Shown: in pieces, positions 13,724 to 21,269 of the stretch
Position numbering within the stretch: position 1 is the first letter of the stretch
Layout: every line of letters starts with the position of its first letter
Assembly: GCF_004348665.1 (NCBI RefSeq)
Contig: NZ_SMKM01000028.1
Span: 1 to 38,292 of the forward strand
DNA: 38,292 bases
Direction: 5' to 3'
Source: Actinomadura sp. GC306
GTDB lineage: Bacteria; Actinomycetota; Actinomycetes; Streptosporangiales; Streptosporangiaceae
Made by a program: the position numbers and the translations under genes
The notes under the pieces: generated by a model
What the model was told of the DNA's origin: nothing
The model's database searches: none
What the model saw: the letters and a program-made list of their open reading frames with translations, nothing else

Positions 13724-14737
13724 ATGGAGTACCGCAGGCTCGGACGGACCGGTGTCAAGGTCAGCACGCAGTGTCTCGGCGCGATGATGTTCGGTACGGT
13801 CGGCAACGCCGACTACGCCGAGTGCGAGCGCATCGTCCACCGGGCCCTGGAGGCGGGCGTCAACTTCATCGACACCGCGGACATCTACTCGGGCGGCGCG
13901 AGCGAGGAGATCGTGGGCCGCGCGATCAAGGGGCGGCGGGACGACCTCGTCCTCGCCACCAAGTTCTTCAACCCGATGGGCGAGGACCGCAACATGCGCG
14001 GCGGGTCCCGCCGGTGGATCGTCCGGGCCGTGGAGGACAGCCTCCGCAGGCTGGGCACCGACCACATCGACCTCTACCAGATGCACCGGCACGACTGGAA
14101 CACCGACCTTGAGGAGACCCTGGGCGCCCTCGACGACCTCGTCCGCCAGGGCAAGGTGCTCTACCTGGGGTCGTCGTCGTTCCCGGCGGACTGGATCGTC
14201 GAGGCGCAGTGGGCCGCCGCCCGGCGCGGCACCGAGCGGTTCGTGTGCGAGCAGCCGCAGTACTCGGTCTTCGCCCGCGCGATCGAGACGGACGTGCTGC
14301 CCGCGGCGCAGCGGCACGGCATGGGCGTCATCCCGTGGAGCCCGCTGGCCGGCGGATGGCTGACGGGCAAGTACCGGCGCGGCGAGCAGGCCCCCGCGGG
14401 CTCCCGCTTCGCGCACGGCGACCGGCTCGGCACGGACCCGAGCACGCCCGACCGCTTCGCCGCGGTCGAGCGGCTCACGAAGATCGCCGACGACGCCGGG
14501 CTCTCGCTGACCCACCTCGCGCTCGGGTTCGTCACCGAGCACCCGGCCGTGACCTCGGCCATCATCGGGCCGAAGACGATGGAGCAGCTGGAGGACCTGC
14601 TGGCGGGAGCCGACGTGCGGCTCGACGGCGCGGTGCTCGACGCCATCGACGAGGTCGTCCCGCCGGGGACCGACATGCCCGGCATCGACCACATGTCCGG
14701 CAACCCGGCGCTGCGGCCGCGCAACCGGCGCCGGTGA
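13724..14737 (+). CDS. aldo/keto reductase
   Basis: A 337-residue TIM-barrel NADPH-dependent reductase. Catalytic tetrad candidates are Asp and Tyr in NFIDTADIYSGGASEE (residues about 46-61), Lys in LATKFF, and His in LYQMHRHD. NADPH-binding segments near the C-terminus include SAIIGPKTMEQLEDLL. It resembles the AKR group of Gram-positive aldehyde/ketone reductases. An AGGAAGGGAG ribosome site precedes ATG 13724. It is monocistronic, controlled by the MerR-type promoter, and ended by a strong hairpin. Confidence 0.95.
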   Translation: MEYRRLGRTGVKVSTQCLGAMMFGTVGNADYAECERIVHRALEAGVNFIDTADIYSGGASEEIVGRAIKGRRDDLVLATKFFNPMGEDRNMRGGSRRWIVRAVEDSLRRLGTDHIDLYQMHRHDWNTDLEETLGALDDLVRQGKVLYLGSSSFPADWIVEAQWAAARRGTERFVCEQPQYSVFARAIETDVLPAAQRHGMGVIPWSPLAGGWLTGKYRRGEQAPAGSRFAHGDRLGTDPSTPDRFAAVERLTKIADDAGLSLTHLALGFVTEHPAVTSAIIGPKTMEQLEDLLAGADVRLDGAVLDAIDEVVPPGTDMPGIDHMSGNPALRPRNRRR

Positions 14738-14741
14738 ACGC

Positions 14742-14774
14742 CCGGGCCCCGGCGCTCGGTGCGCCGGGGCCCGG
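14742..14774. terminator. bidirectional terminator hairpin
   Basis: A perfect 14-bp GC stem (14742-14755 with 14761-14774) with a 5-base loop, between the convergent aldo/keto reductase and acyl-CoA dehydrogenase genes. Confidence 0.8.
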
Positions 14775-14780
14775 AGGCGC

Positions 14781-16937
14781 CTACTTGATCAGCGGGTCGC
14801 GCGGCAGGCCGAGGATCCGCTCACCGATCTGGTTGCGGGTGATCTCGGACGTGCCGCCCGCGATCGACAGCCCGCGCGAGCCGAGCCGCAGCCGGCTCGC
14901 CGCCTGCGCCAGCGGCCCGTCGGTGAACGCGGCGTCCGGCCCGGCGAACTCGGCGAGCAGCTCGGCCGTGGCGTGCGCGTGCTCGGCGAGGACCAGCTTG
15001 GTGATGTTGCCCTCCGGCCCCGGCTCGCCCCCGGCGACCGCGCGCTCCGCGGACCGCAGGTTCAGCAGCCGGAGCGCCTGCTCGCGCGCCGAGTGCGCGC
15101 CGACGCGCTCGGCCGCCCCGGGAACCCGGTCGCCGCGCTTCGCGTAGAGCTGGAACAGGTCGGGTCCGGGCGGGCCGCCGACACCGCCGCCGATGCTGAC
15201 GCGCTCGTTGCCGAGGGTCGCGCGGGCCACCGACCACCCCTCGTTCGGAGTGCCGACGACGTCCGCGTCGGGGACGAAGACGTCGGAGAAGAACACCTCG
15301 TTGAAGTCGGAGTCACCGGTCGTCTGGCGCAGCGGCCGGACCTCGACACCGGGGTGCTTCATGTCGATCACGACCATCGTGACGCCGGCGTGCTTGGCGA
15401 CGTCCGGGTCGGTGCGGACGGTCGCGAAGCCCCAGCGGCAGTAGTGCGCGCCACTCGTCCAGACCTTCTGCCCGTTGACGAGCCAGCCGCCGTCCACCTT
15501 CACGGCCCGGGTCTTCACCGCCGCCGCGTCCGACCCGGCCTCCGGCTCGCTGAACAGCTGGCACCAGATCTCGTCGCCGTTGAGCGCGGGCCGCACCCAG
15601 CGGTCGATCTGGTCCTGCGTGCCGTGCTGGACCAGGGTCAGGATGACCCAGCCGGTGATGCCGTACTGGGGACGCTTGACGCCGGCGGAGCGGAACTCGT
15701 CCTCGATGACGAGCTGCAGCCCGGCGCTCGCCTCCACGCCCCAGGGGCGCGGCCAGTGCGGCTGGACGTAACCCGTCTCGATCAGCTTGGCCCGCTGCTC
15801 GGCCTCCGGCAGCGCGGCGATCTCCCGGGCCAGCTCGCGGATCCGCGGCCGCTCCGCCTCCGCCTCCGGCGGCAGGTCGAGGTTCGCCTTCCGGGCGACC
15901 CCGGCGGCCCGCAGCCGCGTCACGTCCCGCTCCGCGGCGTGCGGGTCGAACACCGCCTCCAGCGTCGCGGCCCGGCGCAGCAGCAGGTGCGCGTCGTGCT
16001 CCCAGGTGAAGCCGATCCCGCCGTGCACCTGGATGTTGAGGCCCGCGTTCCCGGTGAACGCGGGGATCGCGAGCGCCGCCGCGACGGCCGCGGCCAGCTC
16101 GAACTGGTCGGCCGGGGCGGACGCCGCCCGCGCCGCGTCCCACACCGCCGCCGTGCCCAGCTCGGCGGCGACGAGCATGTTCGCGCAGTGGTGCTTGACC
16201 GCCTGGAACGTCGCGATCGGCCGCCCGAACTGCCGGCGCACCTTCGCGTACTCGGTCGAGGTCTCCACGCATTCGAGGGCACCGCCGACCGCCTCGGCGG
16301 CGGCCAGCGTGCGGGCGACGGCGGTCGCGTGCCCGCGGGCGCCGGCGAGCACCGCCTCGACCGGGGTGCCGTCGAGGCTGACGCGCGCCGACCGGCGGGA
16401 CGGGTCGAGGTTGCCGGGGACGTCGACGGTGACGCCCGCCGCGTCCGCCCGCACGACGACCATGTCGTCACCGGCGGCGAGGACGAGCAGCTCCGCGAGC
16501 CCGCCGCCGAGCACGACCCCGGCGTCCCCGGAGGCGGTGCCGCCGGCCACGGTCACCGAGCCGTCCAGGCCGACGGCCGCCACGGTCTCCCCGGAGGCCA
16601 GGCCGGGCAGCAGCCGTGCGCGCAGCTCGTCGTCACCGGACGCGGCGATCACCGCGGACGCCGTCATCGTGGGCAGCGCCGGTCCGGGCGCGGCGGCCCG
16701 GCCGAGCTCCTCGGCGACCACGACGAGCTCCTGCAGCCCCGCCCCGCCGCCGCCGTGCTCCTCGGGGAGGTGCAGGCCGAGCAGGCCGAGGCCCGCGAAG
16801 TCCGCCCAGAAGGCGGGCGGCTCCTCCTTGTCCGCCTCCAGCAGCGCCCGGTTCGCGGCCCGCGCGTCCTGGTCGCGCAGGAACGAGCGCACCGTCCGCG
16901 CCAGCTCCCGGTGTTCCTCGGTGATGGCGATCGCCAT
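14781..16937 (-). CDS. fused (two-domain) acyl-CoA dehydrogenase, FadE34/FadE6-like
   Basis: A 718-residue protein formed by two acyl-CoA dehydrogenase domains. The first (about 1-345) has EYAKVRRQFGRPIATFQAVK and QVHGGIGFTWEHDAHLLLRR. The second (about 350-718) has the FAD/substrate segments CQLFSEPEAGSDAAAVKTRA and WLVNGQKVWTSGAHYC, then GNERVSIGGG and a C-terminal SIAGGTSEITRNQIGERILG. The glutamate found in MCAD-type enzymes just before the GT motif is Gly here, so the base is probably elsewhere, e.g. the Glu of GNERVS. Size and architecture match mycobacterial FadE34 and FadE6, acting on bulky or sterol side-chain acyl-CoAs; the substrate is inferred only. It is divergent from the GntR/FCD regulator. 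Confidence 0.92.
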   Translation of the reverse strand: MAIAITEEHRELARTVRSFLRDQDARAANRALLEADKEEPPAFWADFAGLGLLGLHLPEEHGGGGAGLQELVVVAEELGRAAAPGPALPTMTASAVIAASGDDELRARLLPGLASGETVAAVGLDGSVTVAGGTASGDAGVVLGGGLAELLVLAAGDDMVVVRADAAGVTVDVPGNLDPSRRSARVSLDGTPVEAVLAGARGHATAVARTLAAAEAVGGALECVETSTEYAKVRRQFGRPIATFQAVKHHCANMLVAAELGTAAVWDAARAASAPADQFELAAAVAAALAIPAFTGNAGLNIQVHGGIGFTWEHDAHLLLRRAATLEAVFDPHAAERDVTRLRAAGVARKANLDLPPEAEAERPRIRELAREIAALPEAEQRAKLIETGYVQPHWPRPWGVEASAGLQLVIEDEFRSAGVKRPQYGITGWVILTLVQHGTQDQIDRWVRPALNGDEIWCQLFSEPEAGSDAAAVKTRAVKVDGGWLVNGQKVWTSGAHYCRWGFATVRTDPDVAKHAGVTMVVIDMKHPGVEVRPLRQTTGDSDFNEVFFSDVFVPDADVVGTPNEGWSVARATLGNERVSIGGGVGGPPGPDLFQLYAKRGDRVPGAAERVGAHSAREQALRLLNLRSAERAVAGGEPGPEGNITKLVLAEHAHATAELLAEFAGPDAAFTDGPLAQAASRLRLGSRGLSIAGGTSEITRNQIGERILGLPRDPLIK

Positions 16938-16995
16938 GGCCCCTCCAAGGGTCGTTCCGCTCCCGGCGTCCTGACGGCCGCCCGGCTCTACAGCA

Positions 16996-17011
16996 AATCA
17001 GTAGATTGATT
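16996..17011. promoter_or_regulatory. candidate FCD-regulator operator
   Basis: A perfect inverted repeat AATCA-N6-TGATT in the AT-rich middle of the 123-bp gap between the acyl-CoA dehydrogenase and its divergent GntR/FCD regulator. Size and position fit an operator shared by both promoters; binding is inferred. Confidence 0.45.
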
Positions 17012-17060
17012 GCGTTGTTATTCTGGCCCGGTCGACCTCCCCACGGGAAGGAGCGGTCCC

Positions 17061-17852
17061 ATGCGACGGGAACCGGCCGCGCCCCGCGACCGGGCGCCCG
17101 AACCCGTGCGGATCCCGCGACCCGCCGGGCGGGGTGCCCGCACGTCGGAGCTGGTGGCGTCGTCCATACGCTCGCAGATCGCCCGCGGTGAACTGCGGCC
17201 GGGCGACCGCTTCCCCACCGAGGACGAGCTCATGGAGGTCTTCGGCATCGCCCGCAGCACCCTCCGCGAGGCGCTGCGGATCCTGGAGTCCGAGGGCCTG
17301 GTCACGGTGCTGCGCGGCCGCAACGGCGGGCCGCGCGTGACGCGGCCGACGGTCGAGCACATCTCCCGGATGTTCGCGCTGCTGCTGCAGATCGAGGGCG
17401 TCCCGATGAACGACCTCTACGCCTCCCGGGCGGCGATCGAGCCGTGGCTGGCGCGGATGTTCGCCGAGAACCACACGCCCGAGGCGCTCGCCGACTTCCG
17501 GGCCGCGGTCGACGCCGCCGCGGCCACCGCGCACATCGCGGACGGCACCGCGTTCGGCGAGGCGGCGGCACTGGTGCACGACAAGCTGTTCGAGCACGCC
17601 GGGAACGCCTCGATGGCCCTGTTCGCGCGGCTGCTGAGCGAGGTCGTCTCGGCGTTCTACCGCCGGTCGGGGCAGGTCACGAGCATCACCGGGCGCAAAC
17701 GGGCGGCCCGGTCGTACCGGACGTTCTGCGACCTGGTCGAGGCGCGCGACGCCGACGCCGCCGAGGCCCACTGGCGGCTCCACATGTCCCACACGGCAAA
17801 GGCGTTCCTGGAACAGCCGGTGGAACTGTTCCCCACCCCGGACCACCGCTAG
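17061..17852 (+). CDS. GntR-family regulator, FadR/FCD subfamily
   Basis: A 263-residue regulator. The N-terminal winged helix (about 30-95) contains SSIRSQIARGELRPGDRFPT, DELMEVFGIARSTLREALR and LESEGLVTVLRGRNGG. The C-terminal all-helical FCD ligand domain (about 110-245) contains ASRAAIEPWLARM and a metal-type His in WRLHMSHTAKAF. FCD regulators sense carboxylic acids or acyl-CoAs. GAAGGAG precedes ATG 17061. Being divergent from the fused dehydrogenase, it probably represses it in response to the acyl-CoA substrate. Confidence 0.93.
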   Translation: MRREPAAPRDRAPEPVRIPRPAGRGARTSELVASSIRSQIARGELRPGDRFPTEDELMEVFGIARSTLREALRILESEGLVTVLRGRNGGPRVTRPTVEHISRMFALLLQIEGVPMNDLYASRAAIEPWLARMFAENHTPEALADFRAAVDAAAATAHIADGTAFGEAAALVHDKLFEHAGNASMALFARLLSEVVSAFYRRSGQVTSITGRKRAARSYRTFCDLVEARDADAAEAHWRLHMSHTAKAFLEQPVELFPTPDHR

Positions 17853-17862
17853 CGAACCGCAG

Positions 17863-17890
17863 CCAGCAGACCGCGGCCAGCAGACCGCGG
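17863..17890. repeat. short tandem repeat
   Basis: Two exact copies of a 14-bp unit (CCAGCAGACCGCGG), with a partial third (CCAGCGGA), between the FCD regulator stop and the L7/L12-repeat gene stop. Likely replication slippage; no function inferred. Confidence 0.8.
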
Positions 17891-17904
17891 CCAGCGGATT
17901 GGGG

Positions 17905-18366
17905 CTAGCGGATCGCCTCGACGAAGCGCAGCGCCTCGTCCCGCCGCATGCCCGTCTCGGCGCACACCAGCGCGATCGCCGACTCGTGGTCGCCGGCCTG
18001 CTTGAACGCCCGGACCCGGTCCGACAGCATGCCCGCCGGCGCCGTGCTGATGAGCCCGCCCTGGAGGGACCGGACGTAGTCCTTCGCCGCCCTGGAGTCC
18101 AGGCCGAGCTCCCTGCGGATCAGCTTGACCGCTTCCTTCGGCCTGCCTTCCGCGATCAGCACACGCGCCCTGCCCTGGGCCTCCGGCGAGACGACCCGGG
18201 CGAACGCCTCGCCCTTCAGGCCGTCCACGTAGTACTTGGCCTCCTTCAGCCCGAGGCCCGTGATCTCCCGGACGAGCTTGATCGCCGGGATGTAATGGCC
18301 CTTGCCGATCATCTCCAGCACCCGTTCGCGGCCTTCGGGAAGCAGGTACGGGGCGGACTTTTTCAC
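17905..18366 (-). CDS. protein of three ribosomal-L7/L12-like repeats
   Basis: A 153-residue protein built from three tandem helical repeats resembling the bL12 C-terminal domain. They lie at about 18-50 (AIKLVREITGLGLKEAK), 68-101 (AVKLIRRELGLDSRAAKDYV) and 118-153 (AIALVCAETGMRRDEALRFV). The first is close to the bL12 sequence, the third the most diverged. The bL12 N-terminal dimerisation and hinge parts are absent, so it is not a ribosomal stalk protein. The bL12 CTD recruits translational GTPases; whether this protein mimics that surface is unknown. GTG at 18366 is taken as start because GAGGGAGAG precedes it. Confidence 0.8.
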   Translation of the reverse strand: MKKSAPYLLPEGRERVLEMIGKGHYIPAIKLVREITGLGLKEAKYYVDGLKGEAFARVVSPEAQGRARVLIAEGRPKEAVKLIRRELGLDSRAAKDYVRSLQGGLISTAPAGMLSDRVRAFKQAGDHESAIALVCAETGMRRDEALRFVEAIR

Positions 18367-18428
18367 TGGTTCTCTCCCTCGGTGCGACCGGCACCCGATT
18401 CTTCCGTTCCGCGCGGGCGGCCGCATCC

Positions 18429-18995
18429 TCAGCGCAGCGGGCGCCGCCCGAGCCGGGCCACCAGCCGCTCCCCCGCGTCAGCGTCCGGCCCTGACTCGAC
18501 GGGCTCGGCGAACAACCGGTCGCGCACCCCTGGCATCACGGCAGGGCAGACCTTGAGGAGTTGCTCCGCCAGACCGCACGGAACGGGCCTGCGCTCCCCC
18601 GACGCCTGCGCGATGTCCCATCCATGCACCGCCACCTCCACCGCGCCCGCGGCGGCCATGAGGTCGCCCTCTAGCCGACGGTCGCCGATCTCCACCCGTC
18701 CCAAGGCTCCGGACGCGCGCAACACCCGGATCGCGCTAACCCGCACGACCGAAACTGGATGCGCGTCTTGCGCAAGCGGAACCGAGGCCAGCTTCACGCT
18801 CCCCAGGGCGAGGCCCTCGTGCAGCGCGGACAGAGACTCCCCGAGGTGCAGGAGCAACATCTCAAGATCCCAGGAGGCGCACGGCGTCCGGCGCGGAAGC
18901 ATGTCGGGCGTCACCGCCTGCACGGACGTCAGCGCGAAGCCGATCGCCCGCTCCAGCATCCACCGGCCCTTCAGGTCCGGACACGGCTCGTGCAT
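18429..18995 (-). CDS. TIGR03086/maleylpyruvate-isomerase-N-like (DinB-superfamily) protein
   Basis: A 188-residue protein with the features of actinobacterial MDMPI/TIGR03086 proteins: RTPCASWDLEMLLLHLGES (about 36-54, the T-P-C-x-W-D-L-L-H element) and EVAVHGWDIAQASG (about 118-131, the V-H-x-W-D element with metal-site His). These proteins use a metal and often mycothiol; the substrate here is not known. It is a separate transcription unit, divergent from the amyloid-motif protein at 19154. Confidence 0.82.
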   Translation of the reverse strand: MHEPCPDLKGRWMLERAIGFALTSVQAVTPDMLPRRTPCASWDLEMLLLHLGESLSALHEGLALGSVKLASVPLAQDAHPVSVVRVSAIRVLRASGALGRVEIGDRRLEGDLMAAAGAVEVAVHGWDIAQASGERRPVPCGLAEQLLKVCPAVMPGVRDRLFAEPVESGPDADAGERLVARLGRRPLR

Positions 18996-19153
18996 CGGCG
19001 ATCCAATCGTGTGGCGTGCGTCTTCCGTGTGGACCGCCCCCGCCCCGGAAAGTCATCGGCCCCGGAGCCGGTCCCGTCCGCCCCAGGGACGCGCCCGGGG
19101 CCGACATGGGACGAACCCCTCACAGGAGCGACAGGGCGTGATGCACTGAACAC

Positions 19154-19510
19154 ATGACAGATCCCATGACCGTGGCGATCGCCACCGCCATGGCCGGCAA
19201 AGCCGTCGAGGTCGCGGGCGAACCCGTCCGCGCGGCCGTCGCTGAAATGTGCCGGCGGGTGCGCGAGCGGATGCGCGGACGTCCCTCCGACGAGGCGGCC
19301 CTGGCCTCCGCGGACCCAGAGGCCGTCCAGGGGGTGGTCCGGCGCGTCCTGGACGACGACCCCGAACTCCGCGCCGAGCTGGAGACCTTCTGGAACCAGG
19401 CCCAGACGAAGGCGTCCGCGAACGACGAGGGCGTAGTCAACGTCTTCAACGGCCAAGCCGACAGGGTGGTCCAGCTAAGAGACATAAAAGGCGACCTGAA
19501 CATCAACTAA
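19154..19510 (+). CDS. small protein with C-terminal amyloid-signalling-like (BASS/RHIM-type) motif
   Basis: A 118-residue protein. The N-terminal part (1-90) is helical and amphipathic with a weakly hydrophobic start (MTVAIATAMAGKAVEVAGEP) and no full membrane helix. The last 25 residues (VVNVFNGQADRVVQLRDIKG, then DLNIN) fit the pattern N-x-x-x-G-x-x-x-x-V-V-Q-x-R-D-I-x-G-D-x-x of short prion-like motifs that Actinobacteria use to couple NLR-type receptors to small effectors. Such proteins are frequent in streptomycete-like genomes. No NLR (NB-ARC) partner lies in the window. The ribosome site is weak, so the start is moderately certain. A 64-bp palindrome follows 19 bases after the stop. 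Confidence 0.72.
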   Translation: MTDPMTVAIATAMAGKAVEVAGEPVRAAVAEMCRRVRERMRGRPSDEAALASADPEAVQGVVRRVLDDDPELRAELETFWNQAQTKASANDEGVVNVFNGQADRVVQLRDIKGDLNIN

Positions 19511-19529
19511 CCACCCACGTCCCCGTCCC

Positions 19530-19593
19530 CGTTGACTTGCGGCGTGTTGCCCTTATGGAGCGCTCCATAAGGGCAACACGCCGCAAGTCAACG
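19530..19593. repeat. perfect 64-bp palindrome without spacer
   Basis: The plus-strand sequence from 19530 to 19561 is the exact reverse complement of 19562-19593: 32-base arms with zero central spacer, centre ATGGAGC|GCTCCAT. In RNA it would form a 30-bp hairpin with a 4-base loop and could end transcription of the gene stopping at 19510, though no T-tract follows. In DNA it can extrude a cruciform. It may be a mobile palindromic element (MITE or REP type) or a protein-binding site. Confidence 0.9.
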
Positions 19594-19707
19594 AAGGATC
19601 GGCCCGGCGACGCCCGTCGAACCCACGGCTCTCCGTCCGCGTATCACCGGACGTGGGAGAGCAGCCGGTACCCGTGGTCGGCGGCGAACCGTGACGGCGC
19701 GTGCCGG

Positions 19708-20112
19708 ATGAGGGGCGACGCGCCCGGCCCCGGCGATCCCTGGGCGCCGTTCCTGGCGGCGCTCGAAACCGGATGCGGAACGTGCGGCGGCACGGGCGGC
19801 GTCGTCCGCGAGGAGTGGCGCACCTGGTACCGGCAGGCCGACGAGCTGGTCCGCGTCGCCCAGGCGGCGCGCAGGGCCGCCGAAATGGCCCCGCACCAGG
19901 ACGTCTCCTACGGCCCGGTCGGACTGGGACCGGCCGAGCCCTCCATCGTCGCCGCCATCGACCGCGCGATCGACGACCACATGAGGGCCCGGCCCGACGT
20001 CCCGGAGGAGGCCGCCTGCGAGACCTGCCGCGGCACCGGGATGATCCTCACCCACACCGGCCGCCGCCTCGCCGAGATCCTCGCCCGCCACGGCTTCTTC
20101 CGCGACAGGTGA
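19708..20112 (+). CDS. small protein with two CxxCxGTG zinc motifs
   Basis: A 134-residue protein that I do not recognise as a named family. It has two DnaJ-type half-motifs, CGTCGGTG (23-30) and CETCRGTG (104-111), separated by a helical segment. Together they can form one four-cysteine zinc site as in the DnaJ cysteine-rich domain, but no J-domain is present. No good ribosome site precedes the ATG at 19708, and no in-frame GTG lies nearby; the start is uncertain. It is convergent with the M15 peptidase, 5 bases from its stop. Confidence 0.6.
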   Translation: MRGDAPGPGDPWAPFLAALETGCGTCGGTGGVVREEWRTWYRQADELVRVAQAARRAAEMAPHQDVSYGPVGLGPAEPSIVAAIDRAIDDHMRARPDVPEEAACETCRGTGMILTHTGRRLAEILARHGFFRDR

Positions 20113-20117
20113 GGCCC

Positions 20118-20768
20118 CTACTCCTGGCCGACGTCGAACTCCCAGTGCCACGGCTCGTACGGGCTGCTGTAGGCCCACTTGGGGTGAATCCAGCCGTACT
20201 TCTCGGAGTTGTCCTCCAGCCACTTGAACTGGGGTGAACTCGCGCGCTGGACGCCGTCGCACAGGTCGACGGCGATCCCGATCCCGTGCTTGCTGTTGCC
20301 GGGCCGCGCGGCCATCCCCGCCGGCATCCGCTGGTAGAGCTCCTTCTGCTTGTTGTAGCCCCGGTAGGAGCTCCGCACGCACATCTGCTTACCGAAGCGC
20401 TCGTGGTAGGCGACGTTGAGCTTGTAGAAGGCCACCGCTGCGTCCGCGCGCAGGTACTCCCCGTCCTGGGGCAGCTTGCAGAGCTGATCGACCGGGATCC
20501 GGCCGTTGGGGTACTCGTCCACGCTTTCCGAGGGGTCGCAGTCGTCCGGCGCCTCACGCGGCGGCGCAGCGTCCCGCTTCGTCGCCGACCTGTCGACGCG
20601 CTCCGCGACGGCCTTCGTTGACGGAGGCTCCTTGGAGTCCGCGGAACCGCCGTCCGCCGGACCACCGTCCAGCGGCGCCACGGCCACGGCGCCCGCGAAG
20701 ACACCGGCGAGGACGACGCTCAGCACGGGGGCGGGCTCGAACTTCTTCTTACGATGCCGACCGATCAC
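20118..20768 (-). CDS. M15-family D-Ala-D-Ala carboxypeptidase/endopeptidase (VanY-like), secreted or anchored
   Basis: A 216-residue protein. The basic N-terminus (IGRHRKKKFEP) and a hydrophobic stretch at about 13-33 act as signal peptide or anchor; then a low-complexity linker (about 34-75) and an M15 catalytic domain follow. The zinc motif is S-K-H-G-I-G-I-A-V-D-L (His and Asp ligands), and EPWHWEF near the C-terminus supplies the catalytic Glu and third ligand His. These enzymes trim peptidoglycan stem peptides. GTG start at 20768 with GGAAGGAG upstream. The leader is a c-di-AMP riboswitch, so expression should fall or rise with cell-envelope/osmotic second messenger. Confidence 0.92.
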   Translation of the reverse strand: MIGRHRKKKFEPAPVLSVVLAGVFAGAVAVAPLDGGPADGGSADSKEPPSTKAVAERVDRSATKRDAAPPREAPDDCDPSESVDEYPNGRIPVDQLCKLPQDGEYLRADAAVAFYKLNVAYHERFGKQMCVRSSYRGYNKQKELYQRMPAGMAARPGNSKHGIGIAVDLCDGVQRASSPQFKWLEDNSEKYGWIHPKWAYSSPYEPWHWEFDVGQE

Positions 20769-20782
20769 GGCAGTTTGCTCCT

Positions 20783-20945
20783 TCCATGCCGCCTACCGGG
20801 TTAGCTGACGGATTCGGGCATGGAAGTCGCCCTACGACCCTCGTCGCACGTGGCGAGGAGGCGTCGATTCACCCCTGCGAGGCGGCATGGACCGCACATC
20901 GCGCTGGTTCCCCGGCTCCGCGCACCACGCGGACTCGGCGCAGCC
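20783..20945 (-). ncRNA. cyclic di-AMP riboswitch (ydaO/yuaA type)
   Basis: The minus-strand leader of the M15 gene carries the conserved blocks of the ydaO-yuaA class in order: CGCCGAGTCCG, GAGCCGGGGAACC, GGGGTGAATC, AGGGCGACTTCC, then CCCGAATCCGTCAGCTAACC and GGTAGGCGG. The outer helix can form between TGCGCC at the 5' end and GGCGGCA at the 3' end. Its 3' edge lies next to the AGGAG ribosome site, so control of translation initiation or of a nearby terminator is possible. In actinobacteria this riboswitch commonly precedes cell-wall hydrolases (Rpf, NlpC/P60, peptidases), which matches the downstream gene. Confidence 0.9.
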
Positions 20946-21269
20946 GCCCGCCCGGCCAAGAGAGGCCCCAGGCGGAACGGACACGTTCAGATGGCTACGG
21001 CACCTGGCAGGCACCGATCCGGACAGACGGTATCAAACCTTCAAGTGCGCGCAAACACCCCCCAAACCGCACCCCACCTGCACTCCTTCCGGTGGGCCGC
21101 GACCACTCGGCACGGAGTCCGGCGGTGAAGGGTCACATTGACCGCCGGCCTTTCGGAGGGGGGCGGCATGCTGCCGAGGGCACTCCGTCACAGCGGCACG
21201 CGGTAAACGTAGACCGGGTCAGACGCGGGGTGCTCCTGTTCCTGGTGGGCGCCCCACGCGGCTGCGGCG
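20946..21269. other. intergenic region upstream of the riboswitch
   Basis: About 320 bases without a convincing gene. It should contain the minus-strand promoter of the riboswitch transcript, which I could not place. Small hairpins are seen at 21131-21143 (GGTCA-CAT-TGACC) and 21164-21176 (CGGCA-TGC-TGCCG). Confidence 0.5.

Noticed and set aside
13534..13806. A minus-strand ORF across the aldo/keto reductase start
   Set aside because: It covers the MerR-type promoter and the reductase start, has no recognisable domain and no ribosome site.
21131..21176. Small hairpins upstream of the riboswitch
   Set aside because: Stems of 5 bp in GC-rich DNA are expected by chance; not called as terminators.
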